Shown in pieces: positions 1 to 9,188 of a stretch of DNA of 64,000 nt. A program made the position numbers and the translations under genes. The first letter of the stretch is position 1; every line of letters starts with the position of its first letter. The stretch is taken from the NCBI RefSeq assembly GCF_037971845.1, contig NZ_CP150227.1:6510001-6574000 (forward strand), read 5' to 3'. The notes under the pieces were generated by a model, which saw nothing but the letters and a program-made list of their open reading frames with translations, was not told the DNA's origin and ran no database searches. The stretch is from Paenibacillus sp. FSL R5-0766. GTDB lineage: Bacteria > Bacillota > Bacilli > Paenibacillales > Paenibacillaceae.

Positions 1-1563
1 TTAATTGACACCTCTCTGTATGCACCACTCAGTACCGGACAGGACAAGACAGCGTATTACGGCATATTGCGTGAGCAGCTTAGTCAGCTGCGCGAGGCCA
101 ATGGACTTAAGTATCTGTACACCCTTGGTACACGCGAAGAAAATGGAACAAATACATATTTCTACGTTGTGGATGGGGCTGCTGCCGATGTGGCAGAGGA
201 TGACTTCTCCCCTTACGGTTCCGCAGAAGAGACCCACTATGAAGGAATGCTGCAAGCTTTTGAACAGAATGAGCCTATTCGGGGCGAACTCACACAGGAT
301 GAATATGGCGCTACCATTACAGCCTATGTGCCGATCCATGGGGCTGACGGAAAAGTACTGGGGCTGGTCGGTGCGGATCTGGACTCCACTGCGGTCTATG
401 AACTGATGTCCCGCAACCGTATGACCATGATCTGGACAGCCTTGGCTATTGTTCTGCTGAGTGTCTTGTTGGTGTATGGATTCGCCCACTACTTGACCCG
501 TCCATTGGTGAAGTTGAAGAAGTTAATCACCCAGGTAGGAAAAGGCGACCTGACCGTCAACGTTGAACTTAGTCGCAAGGACGAGGTGGGGCAGCTCGCT
601 TCCGAGTTCAAACATCTGGTTACAGGTACTCGTGATGTCATGACTGGCATCCGTCAAAGCTCCGATTCTCTGCTACAGGCTGCAGAAGGTGTATCGAAAC
701 ATTCACAGGCGACTGCAGAAGCCAGTCAGCGTATTGCCGAACATACGAATCATACGGCCAGTGGAGCTGCTGAACAGGTAGCTCGTGCGGGCGAAGTTAC
801 GGTAGCCATGGAAGAGATCACGCGCAGCATGCAGCACATTGCGAATTCTTCTTCTATGGTCGCCGATGTATCACAGGAAACGACCAATAATGCGGTGCAA
901 GGTCAGGCCAACATCAACACGGCGATTGACAGTATGGACAAAATTCATCAAGCGAATGTGCAGATGGTGGCCTCCACCTCTCAGCTGGAGCAGTACTCAG
1001 GTAAAATTGAGTCGGTGGCACATCTGATGAAAGGCATCGCTTCACAGACCAATCTGCTCGCACTTAATGCAAGTATTGAAGCGGCTCGTGCAGGAGAGTA
1101 TGGCAGCGGGTTTGCGGTGGTTGCCTCAGAGGTTCGCAAGCTTGCGGGGGAATCAGAGCAATCGTCCCAGCATGTAACCGAACTGATCGCCGAGATGACA
1201 CGCCAGACCGCCCTGTTGTCAGAACATATGTCTGCCAGCACATCAGCAGTCCAATCCGGTCTCGCTGTTGTTCAGGAGGCAGGCCGTTCATTCACATCCA
1301 TTCATACCGGGATTGAGACGATGAATGAACGTCTGCACGAAGTATCCGCAGCATCCGAGCAACTGTCTGCCAGTGCAGAAGAAGTGTCCGCTTCTGTGGA
1401 GGACATGGAACATATCTCACGCGAATCCTCTTCAAGTATCCAGAAGGTGTCTCATGCTACCGGAAGCCAGCTGCAATCCATGGATGAGATGAGTGCATCC
1501 GCCGAATCTCTGCGGGTATTGTCCAGTGAGTTGAACGGATTGATTAGTCGATTTAAAATATAG
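1..1563 (+). CDS. Methyl-accepting chemotaxis protein, 5' end outside window
   Basis: The reading frame is open from base 1, so the N-terminus lies upstream. About 520 residues are visible. The first ~140 are the end of an extracellular Cache-type sensor with a [10 protein letters not shown] motif. One membrane segment follows (bases ~421-490, [18 protein letters not shown]), then a HAMP linker ([12 protein letters not shown] to [10 protein letters not shown]) and a long coiled-coil signalling domain. The hairpin tip carries the conserved [21 protein letters not shown] core of chemoreceptors. By family it signals from the membrane to CheA/CheW; the ligand cannot be told. It stands alone and is followed by a repeat and a strong terminator. 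Confidence 0.95.
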   Translation, partial: LIDTSLYAPLSTGQDKTAYYGILREQLSQLREANGLKYLYTLGTREENGTNTYFYVVDGAAADVAEDDFSPYGSAEETHYEGMLQAFEQNEPIRGELTQDEYGATITAYVPIHGADGKVLGLVGADLDSTAVYELMSRNRMTMIWTALAIVLLSVLLVYGFAHYLTRPLVKLKKLITQVGKGDLTVNVELSRKDEVGQLASEFKHLVTGTRDVMTGIRQSSDSLLQAAEGVSKHSQATAEASQRIAEHTNHTASGAAEQVARAGEVTVAMEEITRSMQHIANSSSMVADVSQETTNNAVQGQANINTAIDSMDKIHQANVQMVASTSQLEQYSGKIESVAHLMKGIASQTNLLALNASIEAARAGEYGSGFAVVASEVRKLAGESEQSSQHVTELIAEMTRQTALLSEHMSASTSAVQSGLAVVQEAGRSFTSIHTGIETMNERLHEVSAASEQLSASAEEVSASVEDMEHISRESSSSIQKVSHATGSQLQSMDEMSASAESLRVLSSELNGLISRFKI

Positions 1564-1592
1564 CGTGCAGCTTAGATTGCTATATAGATCGG

Positions 1593-1679
1593 CTATATAG
1601 ATTGAACTAAAGAATATTCACACTTGCCACTTCGATGACAGAACAACCTTCCGATCGCTGTTATCAATCTATATAAATC
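1593..1679 (-). repeat. Interspersed quasi-palindromic repeat, copy A (half-size)
   Basis: Bases 1600-1665 match the reverse complement of the right end of the longer copy at 56279-56474 over about 65 bases with only a few mismatches. Shared blocks include ATTGAACTAAAGAATATT, ACACTTGCCAC and GATGACAGAACAACCTTC. Both ends carry CTATATA. It lies between the chemoreceptor stop codon and its terminator. Confidence 0.75.
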
Positions 1680-1689
1680 AGCACAAACA

Positions 1690-1764
1690 AAAAGCCGCAC
1701 GGCAGGGACGGGATCATGGGGTTCAACCCCATATCCAGACCACTGCCTGCGGCTTTATTTTTGT
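1690..1764 (+). terminator. Rho-independent terminator after chemoreceptor gene
   Basis: AAAGCCGCA-CGGCAG pairs with CTGCC-TGCGGCTTT. A second inner stem (ATGGGGTT/AACCCCAT) caps it, and ATTTTTGTT follows. Confidence 0.85.
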
Positions 1765-1802
1765 TGTACCTTTAAGGATGGCAGGCCCTGAGGCTGCCTG
1801 AA

Positions 1803-2756
1803 TTAGTAGCGCTGCGGAGCAGCTTTTTTACCCAAATCCGTCATGTACGTAAAGAACGCTTCCGGATCGGTATCATACACCAGTTGTACTGGACGTCCGT
1901 CTGCTTGCTCCACCGTACGGCCCTGGCTAGGACCATCCGGGATGACAATACAGTTCACGGTTTTTTTCTTCACGATGTCCTCGCGTCCAACGGAAGCCGT
2001 TGTCAGCACATCCCACAGATAGTATGTGGAATTTGTCTCACTGTACACCAGTGGCGGACAACCTGCGTAACAGTTACCCAGGAAATCGACGCCTTCGAAG
2101 CGACGCTCTGCTGCCCAGCGGTTACGAACGGCTGGAGTCAGAGGTACTTTGTTCGTGCTTTCCAGTGCAACCAGATCGATCTGGATACCACTCTGCCATA
2201 CACGGTAAGCCGCTTCCGGGTCCCAGAATACGTTCCACTCTGCTGTGCCGTCATGCTCAGGCTCTTCTACGTTACCGCGCTCGAATGTACCACCCATCCA
2301 TACCAGCTTGTCGATTTTCTCTTCAATGTCTGGTGCTTCGTCCAGTGCACGCGCAAGGTCAGTCAGTGGGCCTGTGAACAGAAGCAACGTTTTGCCTTCG
2401 GTATTGCGCACTTTCTCAATCAGATGCTGGTGTGCAGGAACGGCAGAGAGTGGTGCTTCCATTTTGCCGGACTCGTTCAGTACAGGAAGTGCATCTACAT
2501 AGAAGGAATGCAGTCTCCACGCCGCAGGAAATGGATTTTTCCCTCTGGAGTTGGATTTGGATACCTCTACGGAATATGTACCAAAACGATCGATAATTTT
2601 ACGGCTGGCATCTGTTGCTGGCTCCAGATATCCGTCTGCCGGAATAACCGATACGCCGGTTACATGTACATTGTCCATTTGCAGAAGCATGAACAGCGAT
2701 ACGAGGTCATCCACGCCGCCGTCATGGTTGAAATACACATTAAGTTGGTTCGTCAT
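1803..2756 (-). CDS. Nucleoside hydrolase family protein
   Basis: A protein of 317 residues of the inosine-uridine nucleoside N-ribohydrolase superfamily, which splits the N-glycosidic bond of ribonucleosides using a calcium ion held by an N-terminal aspartate cluster. The cluster is at residues ~8-16 as NHDGGVDDL, where most relatives have DTDxGxDDA, so the first aspartate is Asn. The central LLFTGPLTDLARAL and the C-terminal LWDVLTTASV (usually HDPLA) are present, with Trp replacing the usual His. I took the ATG before TNQLNVYFN; an ATG four codons upstream directly abuts the GGGGAAGG site, so the start may shift by 4 residues. No signal peptide. Monocistronic. Substrate unknown. Confidence 0.85.
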   Translation of the reverse strand: MTNQLNVYFNHDGGVDDLVSLFMLLQMDNVHVTGVSVIPADGYLEPATDASRKIIDRFGTYSVEVSKSNSRGKNPFPAAWRLHSFYVDALPVLNESGKMEAPLSAVPAHQHLIEKVRNTEGKTLLLFTGPLTDLARALDEAPDIEEKIDKLVWMGGTFERGNVEEPEHDGTAEWNVFWDPEAAYRVWQSGIQIDLVALESTNKVPLTPAVRNRWAAERRFEGVDFLGNCYAGCPPLVYSETNSTYYLWDVLTTASVGREDIVKKKTVNCIVIPDGPSQGRTVEQADGRPVQLVYDTDPEAFFTYMTDLGKKAAPQRY

Positions 2757-2964
2757 GCTTGCTTTCATCCTTCCCCTGGTTGTCCCATTGATGTTGATCA
2801 TCCGTCTGCCCAAGGCCGACGCTCTCTCTATTATGTCCCATAACCCTTGGCTACGTAAACCTTCCCCATGCAAAGAAAACAAGGATCACGCCTCATCCTG
2901 CGGATATTTTACAGTTCCACCATTCCATCTCAGGAGGACACACAGCTCTACTCTCATTGTTATA

Positions 2965-3007
2965 AAAATAAAGAAATGGACAGCAGGCTTGAAGCCCCGC
3001 CGTCCAT
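2965..3007 (-). terminator. Terminator after MMPL transporter gene
   Basis: On the minus strand ATGGAC...GTCCAT encloses a GC-rich inner stem (GGGGCTTCAAGCCT region). It is followed by TTCTTTATTTTT, just past the stop codon at 3025. Confidence 0.65.
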
Positions 3008-3024
3008 CTCACCCCATCCATGCA

Positions 3025-5256
3025 TTACATGGACTGGTTCTGTTTCTCTTCATTCTTCTCTGCAATCGGCACATACTTGCCTGGCCAGAAGGCCCATTTG
3101 CCCAGCAATGCGGTGATCGCCGGTACCATGAACGGACGAACCAGGAAGGTATCCAACATCACACCAACGGCTGTGATAATACCAAACTGCACCAACACCT
3201 GAATTGGCAAAGTAGCAAGTACGGCAAATGTTCCTGCCAAGATCAGACCTGCAGATGTAATAACCGAACTTGTCTCGCCAACACCTTCTCTAATCGCTTG
3301 ACGAAGCGGCATCGTTTTGCGTTTCTGCCAGATGCTAGAGATCATGAAGATGTTGTAGTCTTCACCCAGTGCCACGAGGAATACGAAGGAATACAGCGGA
3401 ATCGCTCCCTGAATGGCATCTGCGCCAAGTCCGTAGTGAATAATGATCCAACCCAGACCCAGTGCAGAGAAGTACGATAGAACGACTGTCGCGATCAAGT
3501 ACGCTGTGGCTACGATTGAACGCAAGTACATCAGTAGTAACAATGTAATCATGCCGATGACTACCGGAATAATGATCTTGGAATCCCGTTCTCCGGTTAC
3601 TTCAATGTCATACTGTTCAGCCGTCTGACCATCGATCCAGACTTGACTGTCCACATTAGCTACACCAGCGTCTTGAAGCGCCTGTTCGGCAGTAGCCCGC
3701 AGATCTGGAATATGCTGCATTGCCTCCATGGAATATGGATTCAGATTAAATTCCACATCAAAGGCAGTAATGTTGGCATTCTCAGCACCCTGCTGAGCAT
3801 CGCCTACTTTGCTAATGTAATCCAGCGCTTCGAGACGCTGCTTCAGATCAGTTTCTTTGCCTTCGGCATCAACGATCACTTTGACTGGAGCCAGCTCACC
3901 TTGGGAGAATTGTTCGCCGATGACGGTGAAACCTTCGCGGGAAGGTACATCCTCCGGGAAGGAAGACAACAGATCATACGTGAATTTAACCTGAGTAGAG
4001 AATGTCGCCAGTCCTCCCAGCAATACCAACGTAATTGCAAGAACGGTCCATGGCTTTGTTATTACAACACGGCCAATCCAGCTTTCCTTGATTTTGCGTG
4101 GGGCCGGAGCCGGTTTGCCTTTTTTCTTCGCACGTTCCACTTCCATCTCATGTGTACGCGGTACGAACGGGTAAAATGAACCCCGACCGAAGATCGCCAG
4201 GAGCGCCGGAACCAGCGTCAGACTTGCAATAAACATAATAAAGATGGACAGACTGAATGGTACGGCAAAGCGTTGATATGCACCGTATTCAGCCAACAAC
4301 AGCACCAGTAGTGCTGCAACAACCGTGAATCCACTCATGGCAATGGCGCCGGAAGATCCGGTAATTGCCTGGAAGATGGCTTTCTTTTTGTCTGGCTCAT
4401 GATAGAGAATTTGACGGTATCTGGAGATCATAAACAAGCAATAATCTGTTCCTGCTCCAAATAACAATACCGTCATGATCGAGATCGACTGTGCGTCTAC
4501 CGTAATCCAGCCTTGATCTGCCATGAATCCGAGTATGGGGCTTGTCACCATATACGCGAACCCAACCGCAATAATCGGGATAATTGCCAATACCGGCGAG
4601 CGGTAGATCAGCAGCAACAGGACTAATACCAGAACAACCGTAGCGATCAGCAAGGATACATCGGCGGAAGAGAACAGTCCGCTCGCATCAATGGATATTC
4701 CTACCGGTCCTGTTACACGGGCAATCAGTGTATTGGTATCATCAATGGCTACATCGAACGGATTTGCCCCGAAGATGTCTTGTGTTTTTTGCTCAAGTGC
4801 TTCAATGGCTTCCTTCAATTGTTCCGAATCGGCACCTTCATTGAAGAAAAGTGGCATTACCAAAGTACTTCCGTCTTCCGAAAGCTGACCTTTCAATGCC
4901 TGTGGTGGCAATTGATAGAGTGGCACAACGGACTGTTGTTGTTCTACCGGATCTTGATCCAGTCGCTCCGTTAATGCCTGAATGTTCTCAATCTGCTCAT
5001 CTGTCAGACCGCCGGCTTGACGCCATACGATCAGTGCGGGCAATCCTTCACCACCAGGGAATTCCTTCTCTGCAAGTGCAGCTGCCTGAATCGATGGTTT
5101 GGATTCACTCAGATCCTGTGCGTTATTGGTTTCACGATCACCTACAGCAGGCCATACCATGCCAAGCACAACGGCGATAATGATCCATACCAACAGTGTA
5201 ATCCATTTGCTTCGTTTGCCGGCTACCCAGCGGCCGTAACCCGAACCTTCCTGCAT
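3025..5256 (-). CDS. MMPL/RND-family membrane transporter (YdfJ-like)
   Basis: A 743-residue protein with the two-fold RND architecture. One N-terminal membrane segment (residues ~18-36, ITLLVWIIIAVVLGMVWPAV) precedes a large external loop. Five segments follow around residues 205-365, then a second segment and loop, and five more segments near residues 560-720. The motifs GAGTDYCLFMISRYR and ALGEDYNIFMISSIW are the paired Asp-Tyr sites of segment 4 in each half, expected for proton coupling in MMPL proteins. Such transporters move lipids or export hydrophobic compounds; the substrate here is not known. The gene is divergent from a TetR regulator 178 bases away, which probably controls it. 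Confidence 0.9.
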   Translation of the reverse strand: MQEGSGYGRWVAGKRSKWITLLVWIIIAVVLGMVWPAVGDRETNNAQDLSESKPSIQAAALAEKEFPGGEGLPALIVWRQAGGLTDEQIENIQALTERLDQDPVEQQQSVVPLYQLPPQALKGQLSEDGSTLVMPLFFNEGADSEQLKEAIEALEQKTQDIFGANPFDVAIDDTNTLIARVTGPVGISIDASGLFSSADVSLLIATVVLVLVLLLLIYRSPVLAIIPIIAVGFAYMVTSPILGFMADQGWITVDAQSISIMTVLLFGAGTDYCLFMISRYRQILYHEPDKKKAIFQAITGSSGAIAMSGFTVVAALLVLLLAEYGAYQRFAVPFSLSIFIMFIASLTLVPALLAIFGRGSFYPFVPRTHEMEVERAKKKGKPAPAPRKIKESWIGRVVITKPWTVLAITLVLLGGLATFSTQVKFTYDLLSSFPEDVPSREGFTVIGEQFSQGELAPVKVIVDAEGKETDLKQRLEALDYISKVGDAQQGAENANITAFDVEFNLNPYSMEAMQHIPDLRATAEQALQDAGVANVDSQVWIDGQTAEQYDIEVTGERDSKIIIPVVIGMITLLLLMYLRSIVATAYLIATVVLSYFSALGLGWIIIHYGLGADAIQGAIPLYSFVFLVALGEDYNIFMISSIWQKRKTMPLRQAIREGVGETSSVITSAGLILAGTFAVLATLPIQVLVQFGIITAVGVMLDTFLVRPFMVPAITALLGKWAFWPGKYVPIAEKNEEKQNQSM

Positions 5257-5434
5257 TGTCTCTTCATCTCCCTATTCTGTTTCTATGAAGCCCTAATATA
5301 TATGATGGTGTAGTAATGAACCACGGGTCATAGTATAATCGAGTTAATTATATATACCGGAAGGTTAATTTTGCAATGCCTAATTTTGTGAACACTTCTA
5401 ACAAGCAATTAAATACGTAAAGAGGTATGTACTT
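5257..5434. promoter_or_regulatory. Divergent promoter region, MMPL gene / TetR gene
   Basis: An AT-rich 178-base gap holds the promoters of both genes. A TATAAT is at 5334-5339 on the plus strand and TATACT reads on the minus strand over the same bases, so the two promoters may overlap. GTTAATT occurs twice about 21 bases apart (near 5344 and 5365). I see no clean palindrome that can be named as the TetR operator. Confidence 0.4.
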
Positions 5435-6061
5435 ATGAGCAAAAAAACAAACATTCCCCGTTCACCGGGTAGGCCCAAAACAGCTGTGGATCAAGCATCT
5501 GTTCAAACCAACATATTGATGACCGCGTCACATCTGTTTATGGAATACGGGTATGAACCCGTCTCTCTCCAGCAGATCGCTTCGTTATGTAATGTGACCA
5601 AAGCATCAATCTATTATCATTTCACCAGCAAAGCCGACCTGTTCACCGTTGCCATCACCCGCATGATGGCGATGGGCATGCAGCAGACTTCGCTCCGTCT
5701 GGATGAACCGGGTACGTTGCAAGAACGACTGGTTAAGGTTGCTGAAGCGAAGATGCAGCATTCCCATATTGAAACGGAGACCATGATGCGAGAAGCCGAG
5801 AAACATCTGGACACGGAGCAGCTCGCTCAGATTCGGGAAGCAGAGGTTCGCATATTCGAAGTACTAGCTACCCATTTTCAGAAGGAGATGGACAACGGTT
5901 ATTTGCGGGTCGTGAACCCTATGCTGCTTGCCCATGCATTTACGTCACTGCTGATGCTCGCGAACCGCGAAGATGTACGCAACATGAATGGCGACAGCAT
6001 CGAGGAACTTGCGCAGGAACTGGTGGCGCTGTTTCTGGATGGAGCGGTTAAGCGGAGCTAA
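5435..6061 (+). CDS. TetR/AcrR-family transcriptional regulator
   Basis: A 208-residue protein with the TetR N-terminal helix-turn-helix at residues ~27-75 (ASHLFMEYGYEPVSLQQIA, then VTKASIYYHF). The all-helical C-terminal half would be the ligand and dimer domain. An AAAGAGG site lies 7 bases before the ATG. Divergent placement next to the MMPL transporter suggests local repression relieved by a transported compound, as in many TetR-pump pairs; this is inference. The basic N-terminal tail (SKKTNIPRSPGRPK) could contact DNA. Confidence 0.9.
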   Translation: MSKKTNIPRSPGRPKTAVDQASVQTNILMTASHLFMEYGYEPVSLQQIASLCNVTKASIYYHFTSKADLFTVAITRMMAMGMQQTSLRLDEPGTLQERLVKVAEAKMQHSHIETETMMREAEKHLDTEQLAQIREAEVRIFEVLATHFQKEMDNGYLRVVNPMLLAHAFTSLLMLANREDVRNMNGDSIEELAQELVALFLDGAVKRS

Positions 6062-6097
6062 AATATATAGCTGTATCTCAAAAGCAGTTATGCAAAA

Positions 6098-6140
6098 AAA
6101 ACCATCGGGCGATGCAATGAACACACCTACCGATGGTTTA
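6098..6140. terminator. Terminator between tetR and MORN gene
   Basis: AAACCATCGG and CCGATGGTTT form a 10-bp stem with an 18-base loop. There is a T-rich tail to the right and an A-run to the left, so it can serve both converging genes. Confidence 0.75.
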
Positions 6141-6218
6141 TTGGTTGAAATCTAATCATGATTATAGGACTCTGCTCCTGAAAGTTTTGAATTGATCCTG
6201 TAATTACTTACCTGTTAC

Positions 6219-7016
6219 TTAATCGACAGTGATATAAATAGATATATTAGGGCCATCACTACTATTCTCCGTATAGAATTTACCTTCACCCGTTGGTCTT
6301 CCGTTTTTAAACATGCCCACATAGACTAACTTACCGTTTAAGTACCCTTTACCTTTGCCGGTAATAGCTCCATTTTTAGCCTGCCCATCATAGATGATTA
6401 CACCATCTTCGTACAATTTAATTTTGCCAGAATACGTGGGTACTCCTTTATCAAATGCACCAACATAGGCAATTTCTCCATATTGATATGCTTTACCTTG
6501 TCCCTGTGGCAAACCATTCTTAAACGTACCCTGATAGAACATTTCACCATATTCTGTATACCACTTACCTTGACCATGAAACGAACCATTCAAAAAATCG
6601 CCCTTATATTTAACCGTTCCATTTATGTCGTACTCAGTACCTTTACCTGAGGGAAGCCACGTTTCCTTATCCACCTTACCAACATAATTAAACTTTCCAT
6701 TTGGGTAATAGATCTTTCCCTGTCCATTAGAAATATCCGAGTACAGCTTTCCATCTGCGTTATACCTTTTTCCTTCATGAGGCATTCCCGCTACAAACTT
6801 ACCTTCAAAGCTCTTCTTCCCATTTGGAAAGTAGGATATTCCTTTACCATTAGGAACACCATTTTTGACTTCTCCCACATATCTGTGTTTCTCACCAGAA
6901 AGAGTAATATAGATTTCTTTTTTCGCTGCTAAGACCTGTCCAGGTGAAGTAAACAGCGGTGTAGCCAAAATTAAAAAAACAGTAAACCACTTCAAATAAT
7001 TCTCTAACTTTCGCAT
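6219..7016 (-). CDS. Secreted MORN-repeat protein
   Basis: A 265-residue protein. Residues 1-31 form a signal peptide (WFTVFLILATPLFTS, then VLA-A as a likely cleavage site). The rest is about ten repeats of ~22 residues of the type Y-x-G-x-(F/V)-K-N-G-x-P-x-G-x-G-K-x-Y, the MORN pattern (for example FKNGLPQGQGKAYQYG and FKNGRPTGEGKFYTE). MORN repeats build an elongated beta-sheet; in bacteria the role is mostly unknown, possibly surface or membrane contact. The gene is AT-richer than its neighbours and stands alone, converging with tetR. The repeat call is secure; the function is not. Confidence 0.85.
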   Translation of the reverse strand: MRKLENYLKWFTVFLILATPLFTSPGQVLAAKKEIYITLSGEKHRYVGEVKNGVPNGKGISYFPNGKKSFEGKFVAGMPHEGKRYNADGKLYSDISNGQGKIYYPNGKFNYVGKVDKETWLPSGKGTEYDINGTVKYKGDFLNGSFHGQGKWYTEYGEMFYQGTFKNGLPQGQGKAYQYGEIAYVGAFDKGVPTYSGKIKLYEDGVIIYDGQAKNGAITGKGKGYLNGKLVYVGMFKNGRPTGEGKFYTENSSDGPNISIYITVD

Positions 7017-7344
7017 TTCGTTAAATCCCCATTTCTATTATATAAAATCTATCGGCCTGCTAAGGTAAACTGATACGTCTCTTTAAGACTATGAATGTCT
7101 GGTTTACTACAACGCAGCTATGTATACAGTACAGCAAATCAAAAATATAATTCGAGCAGAGTAATACGAATCTTCAAAAATAAGTTTCTCTTCGACTTAG
7201 CAAGCACGACAATACTTATATCGACCATTATAGCTACAAGCATGAGAAAATATGGTAAAGTGTTGTTAATTATCTATTTTCCGTTGATTAATACGATACA
7301 TAACATGAATAATACTAGCCTGGAACCTATAGGAGGAAATAACC
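7017..7344. other. Intergenic, divergent MORN gene / GNAT gene
   Basis: A 328-base AT-rich gap holds the two divergent promoters. A short open frame on the plus strand (from 7095) has no ribosome site and runs out of frame into the GNAT gene, so I do not call it. No hairpin or operator stands out. Confidence 0.4.
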
Positions 7345-7935
7345 ATGTCACATTCAAAACTATCCCCACGCATCCCTCGTCTGCTGGAAACGTCGCGCAT
7401 ATATCTGCGTCCCTTCGAGATTACAGATGTAGATGCATACTTCCCCGGTCTGTTTGACGCCGAGATGCGTAGGCTGACGGGAACACAGAACAGTTTCACA
7501 CGCGCTCAGGTCGAACGTTATGTTGAGAGCGCTGCACAAGATGACACCAGACTCATGCTACTTATTGCTTTACAGGAAAATGACCAGATCATCGGAGATG
7601 TTGTCCTGATGGACATGCATGCCAAGAATCGCAGTGCACATATTCGGGTTGCCATCGATCAGGCGGCGCATCAAGGAAAAGGTTACGGCAGCGAGGCGTT
7701 GCTGCTTATGCTGGACTACGGCTTCGGCATCTGTAACTTGCATCGAATCGAGCTTGAGGTGTACGCCTTCAACGAGCGAGCCATTCGCACGTACGAGAAA
7801 CTCGGATTCCAGCGCGAGGGTGTGAAGCGGGATGTCTTGTTCTACAATCATCAATACCATGATGCCATTCAGATGAGCATGCTGGAGGATGAGTTCAGAC
7901 AACGTCATATGAAAGATCAGCCAGGGAATGATTGA
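7345..7935 (+). CDS. GNAT N-acetyltransferase, RimJ/RimL type
   Basis: A 196-residue protein whose start is fixed by AGGAGG 8 bases before the ATG. It opens with LLETSRIYLRPFEITDVDAY, typical of the RimJ/RimL branch that acetylates N-terminal amino groups of proteins or small amines using acetyl-CoA. The pyrophosphate-binding loop is HQGKGYGSEA at residues ~110-120, followed by NLHRIELEVYAFNERAIRTYEKLGF, the classic motif B region. The acceptor substrate cannot be read from sequence. It converges with the lipid kinase gene. Confidence 0.9.
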   Translation: MSHSKLSPRIPRLLETSRIYLRPFEITDVDAYFPGLFDAEMRRLTGTQNSFTRAQVERYVESAAQDDTRLMLLIALQENDQIIGDVVLMDMHAKNRSAHIRVAIDQAAHQGKGYGSEALLLMLDYGFGICNLHRIELEVYAFNERAIRTYEKLGFQREGVKRDVLFYNHQYHDAIQMSMLEDEFRQRHMKDQPGND

Positions 7936-7960
7936 GTTTATGATCAGCCAAAATCAAACC

Positions 7961-7994
7961 AAAAAACCGGGGGTTCTAATAACCCTCCCCGGTT
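7961..7994 (-). terminator. Terminator overlapping the lipid-kinase stop codon
   Basis: On the minus strand AACCGGGGAGGGTT pairs with AACCCCCGGTT and is followed by TTTTGG. The loop holds the TAG stop codon at 7976-7978, so the hairpin forms across the end of the reading frame. Confidence 0.75.
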
Positions 7995-8872
7995 AGAAAC
8001 TTCAGATGACCCGTCAACACCGAAAGCTCGGCGGGTGTTTTCATATACAATTCGCCGTCCGTATCAGCTGACATCGGGGCATCCGTCTTCACTTTTAACG
8101 TAGATGCCTTGAAGTATGAAATACTCTCACTCTGAGGTTGCCAATCTCCCTCCGGCTTGTGCGACAGCATCTCTCGCAGCAGCGGAATGCCTGTCTCATG
8201 AATAATGAGCACGTCCAGTTCGCCATCCTGCAACGCATCCGGTGCAAAGGGTAATGCATTGGTTCCCAGAAAACGGCCGTTGGCTGCATAGATCATCACT
8301 GCTTCGCCTTCCATCTCATTCCCATCCGCCTCCAGTTGGTAACGAAACGGCTCTGTATGACTAATTGTCTGCAACGTGCTGATAAAATAACTGAGCTTAC
8401 CCAGCGCGCCTTTCAGATTTTCGTTAATATTCTGCGATGCATCACTGATCAAACCAATGCCGAAAAAGTTCGTGAACACCCGATCATTAGCCCGTCCAAC
8501 ATCAATGGACACCACCCGACCTGCCAGCATTTCTTGTGCCGCAGTCTCTGCATCCGGTGAAATCCCGAGCGAACGCGCAAAGTCATTACAGGTGCCCCCA
8601 GGCAATATGCCAATCAATGGAGGATGTTGCAGATCAGCCAGCCCATTCACGCATTCGTGCACCGTGCCATCCCCGCCCAGGATAAACACCACATCGAATT
8701 CTTCCCCGCGCTCACGACACAGCTTCTCTCCTTCACCAGCTTCATCCGTACGCACAATGACGAGTTCATGGACAGCGGGAGCCAGCACACCAGCCACAAG
8801 GCCTACTGTATTCTCACGATTGGCCTTGCCCGAATGATGATGATGAATTAACAATGCTTTGTTAAACTCCAT
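7976..8872 (-). CDS. Diacylglycerol kinase-like lipid kinase (YegS/BmrU family)
   Basis: A 298-residue protein. The ATP-binding motif GGDGTVHECVNGL sits at residues ~66-78 and GGTCNDFARSLG at ~93-104, both diagnostic of the DAGK catalytic domain. The C-terminal half is the beta-sandwich (FTNFFGIGLIS; EDGELYMKTPAELSVL near the end). The family phosphorylates diacylglycerol or related lipids at the membrane face; the exact lipid is not fixed here. GGAGGAAGAGGG before the ATG sets the start; an in-frame upstream ATG has no such site. The early His run (LIHHHHSGKAN) is unusual at the first strand, where relatives have NP-type residues. Confidence 0.88.
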   Translation of the reverse strand: MEFNKALLIHHHHSGKANRENTVGLVAGVLAPAVHELVIVRTDEAGEGEKLCRERGEEFDVVFILGGDGTVHECVNGLADLQHPPLIGILPGGTCNDFARSLGISPDAETAAQEMLAGRVVSIDVGRANDRVFTNFFGIGLISDASQNINENLKGALGKLSYFISTLQTISHTEPFRYQLEADGNEMEGEAVMIYAANGRFLGTNALPFAPDALQDGELDVLIIHETGIPLLREMLSHKPEGDWQPQSESISYFKASTLKVKTDAPMSADTDGELYMKTPAELSVLTGHLKFLTGEGY

Positions 8873-9188
8873 CCCTCTTCCTCCATTCCAATGCTTGTTA
8901 ACCTTTACCCACAAAGGTTGAAGCCGTAAACAAGCCCTTCGCTAAGCACTCATCATGATTCCAAATAGGTTTCCCAATCAGGTATGCATCCTAATCCTCA
9001 TTCATTCGTAATAGCTATATAACCCTTTTATCTAACTAGCCAATTCCTTTTTTAACCAGATTTATGCATGAGAATGAGGGTTTCTCCGCACCTTAATGTC
9101 ATAAGACCGCAAATTTAGCTGGTGAGAACCCATTCAAGTCGAGTCAAAACGGTTATATCTATACCATATACGAATGGAGGGATTCCCT
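8873..9188. other. Intergenic, nothing recognised
   Basis: A 316-base gap between two divergent genes, with only a small hairpin AACCTTTACCCACAAAGGTT near 8911-8930. No clear promoter pair or operator was found. Confidence 0.3.

Noticed and set aside
1884..2843. 319-residue open frame on the plus strand
   Set aside because: It is antisense to the nucleoside hydrolase, has no ribosome site and reads as low-quality protein rich in Cys, His and Arg.
2551..3480. 309-residue open frame on the plus strand
   Set aside because: It covers the ends of two minus-strand genes and a terminator; composition is not protein-like.
7095..7457. 120-residue frame before the GNAT gene
   Set aside because: No ribosome site, and its second half overlaps the GNAT coding sequence in another frame.
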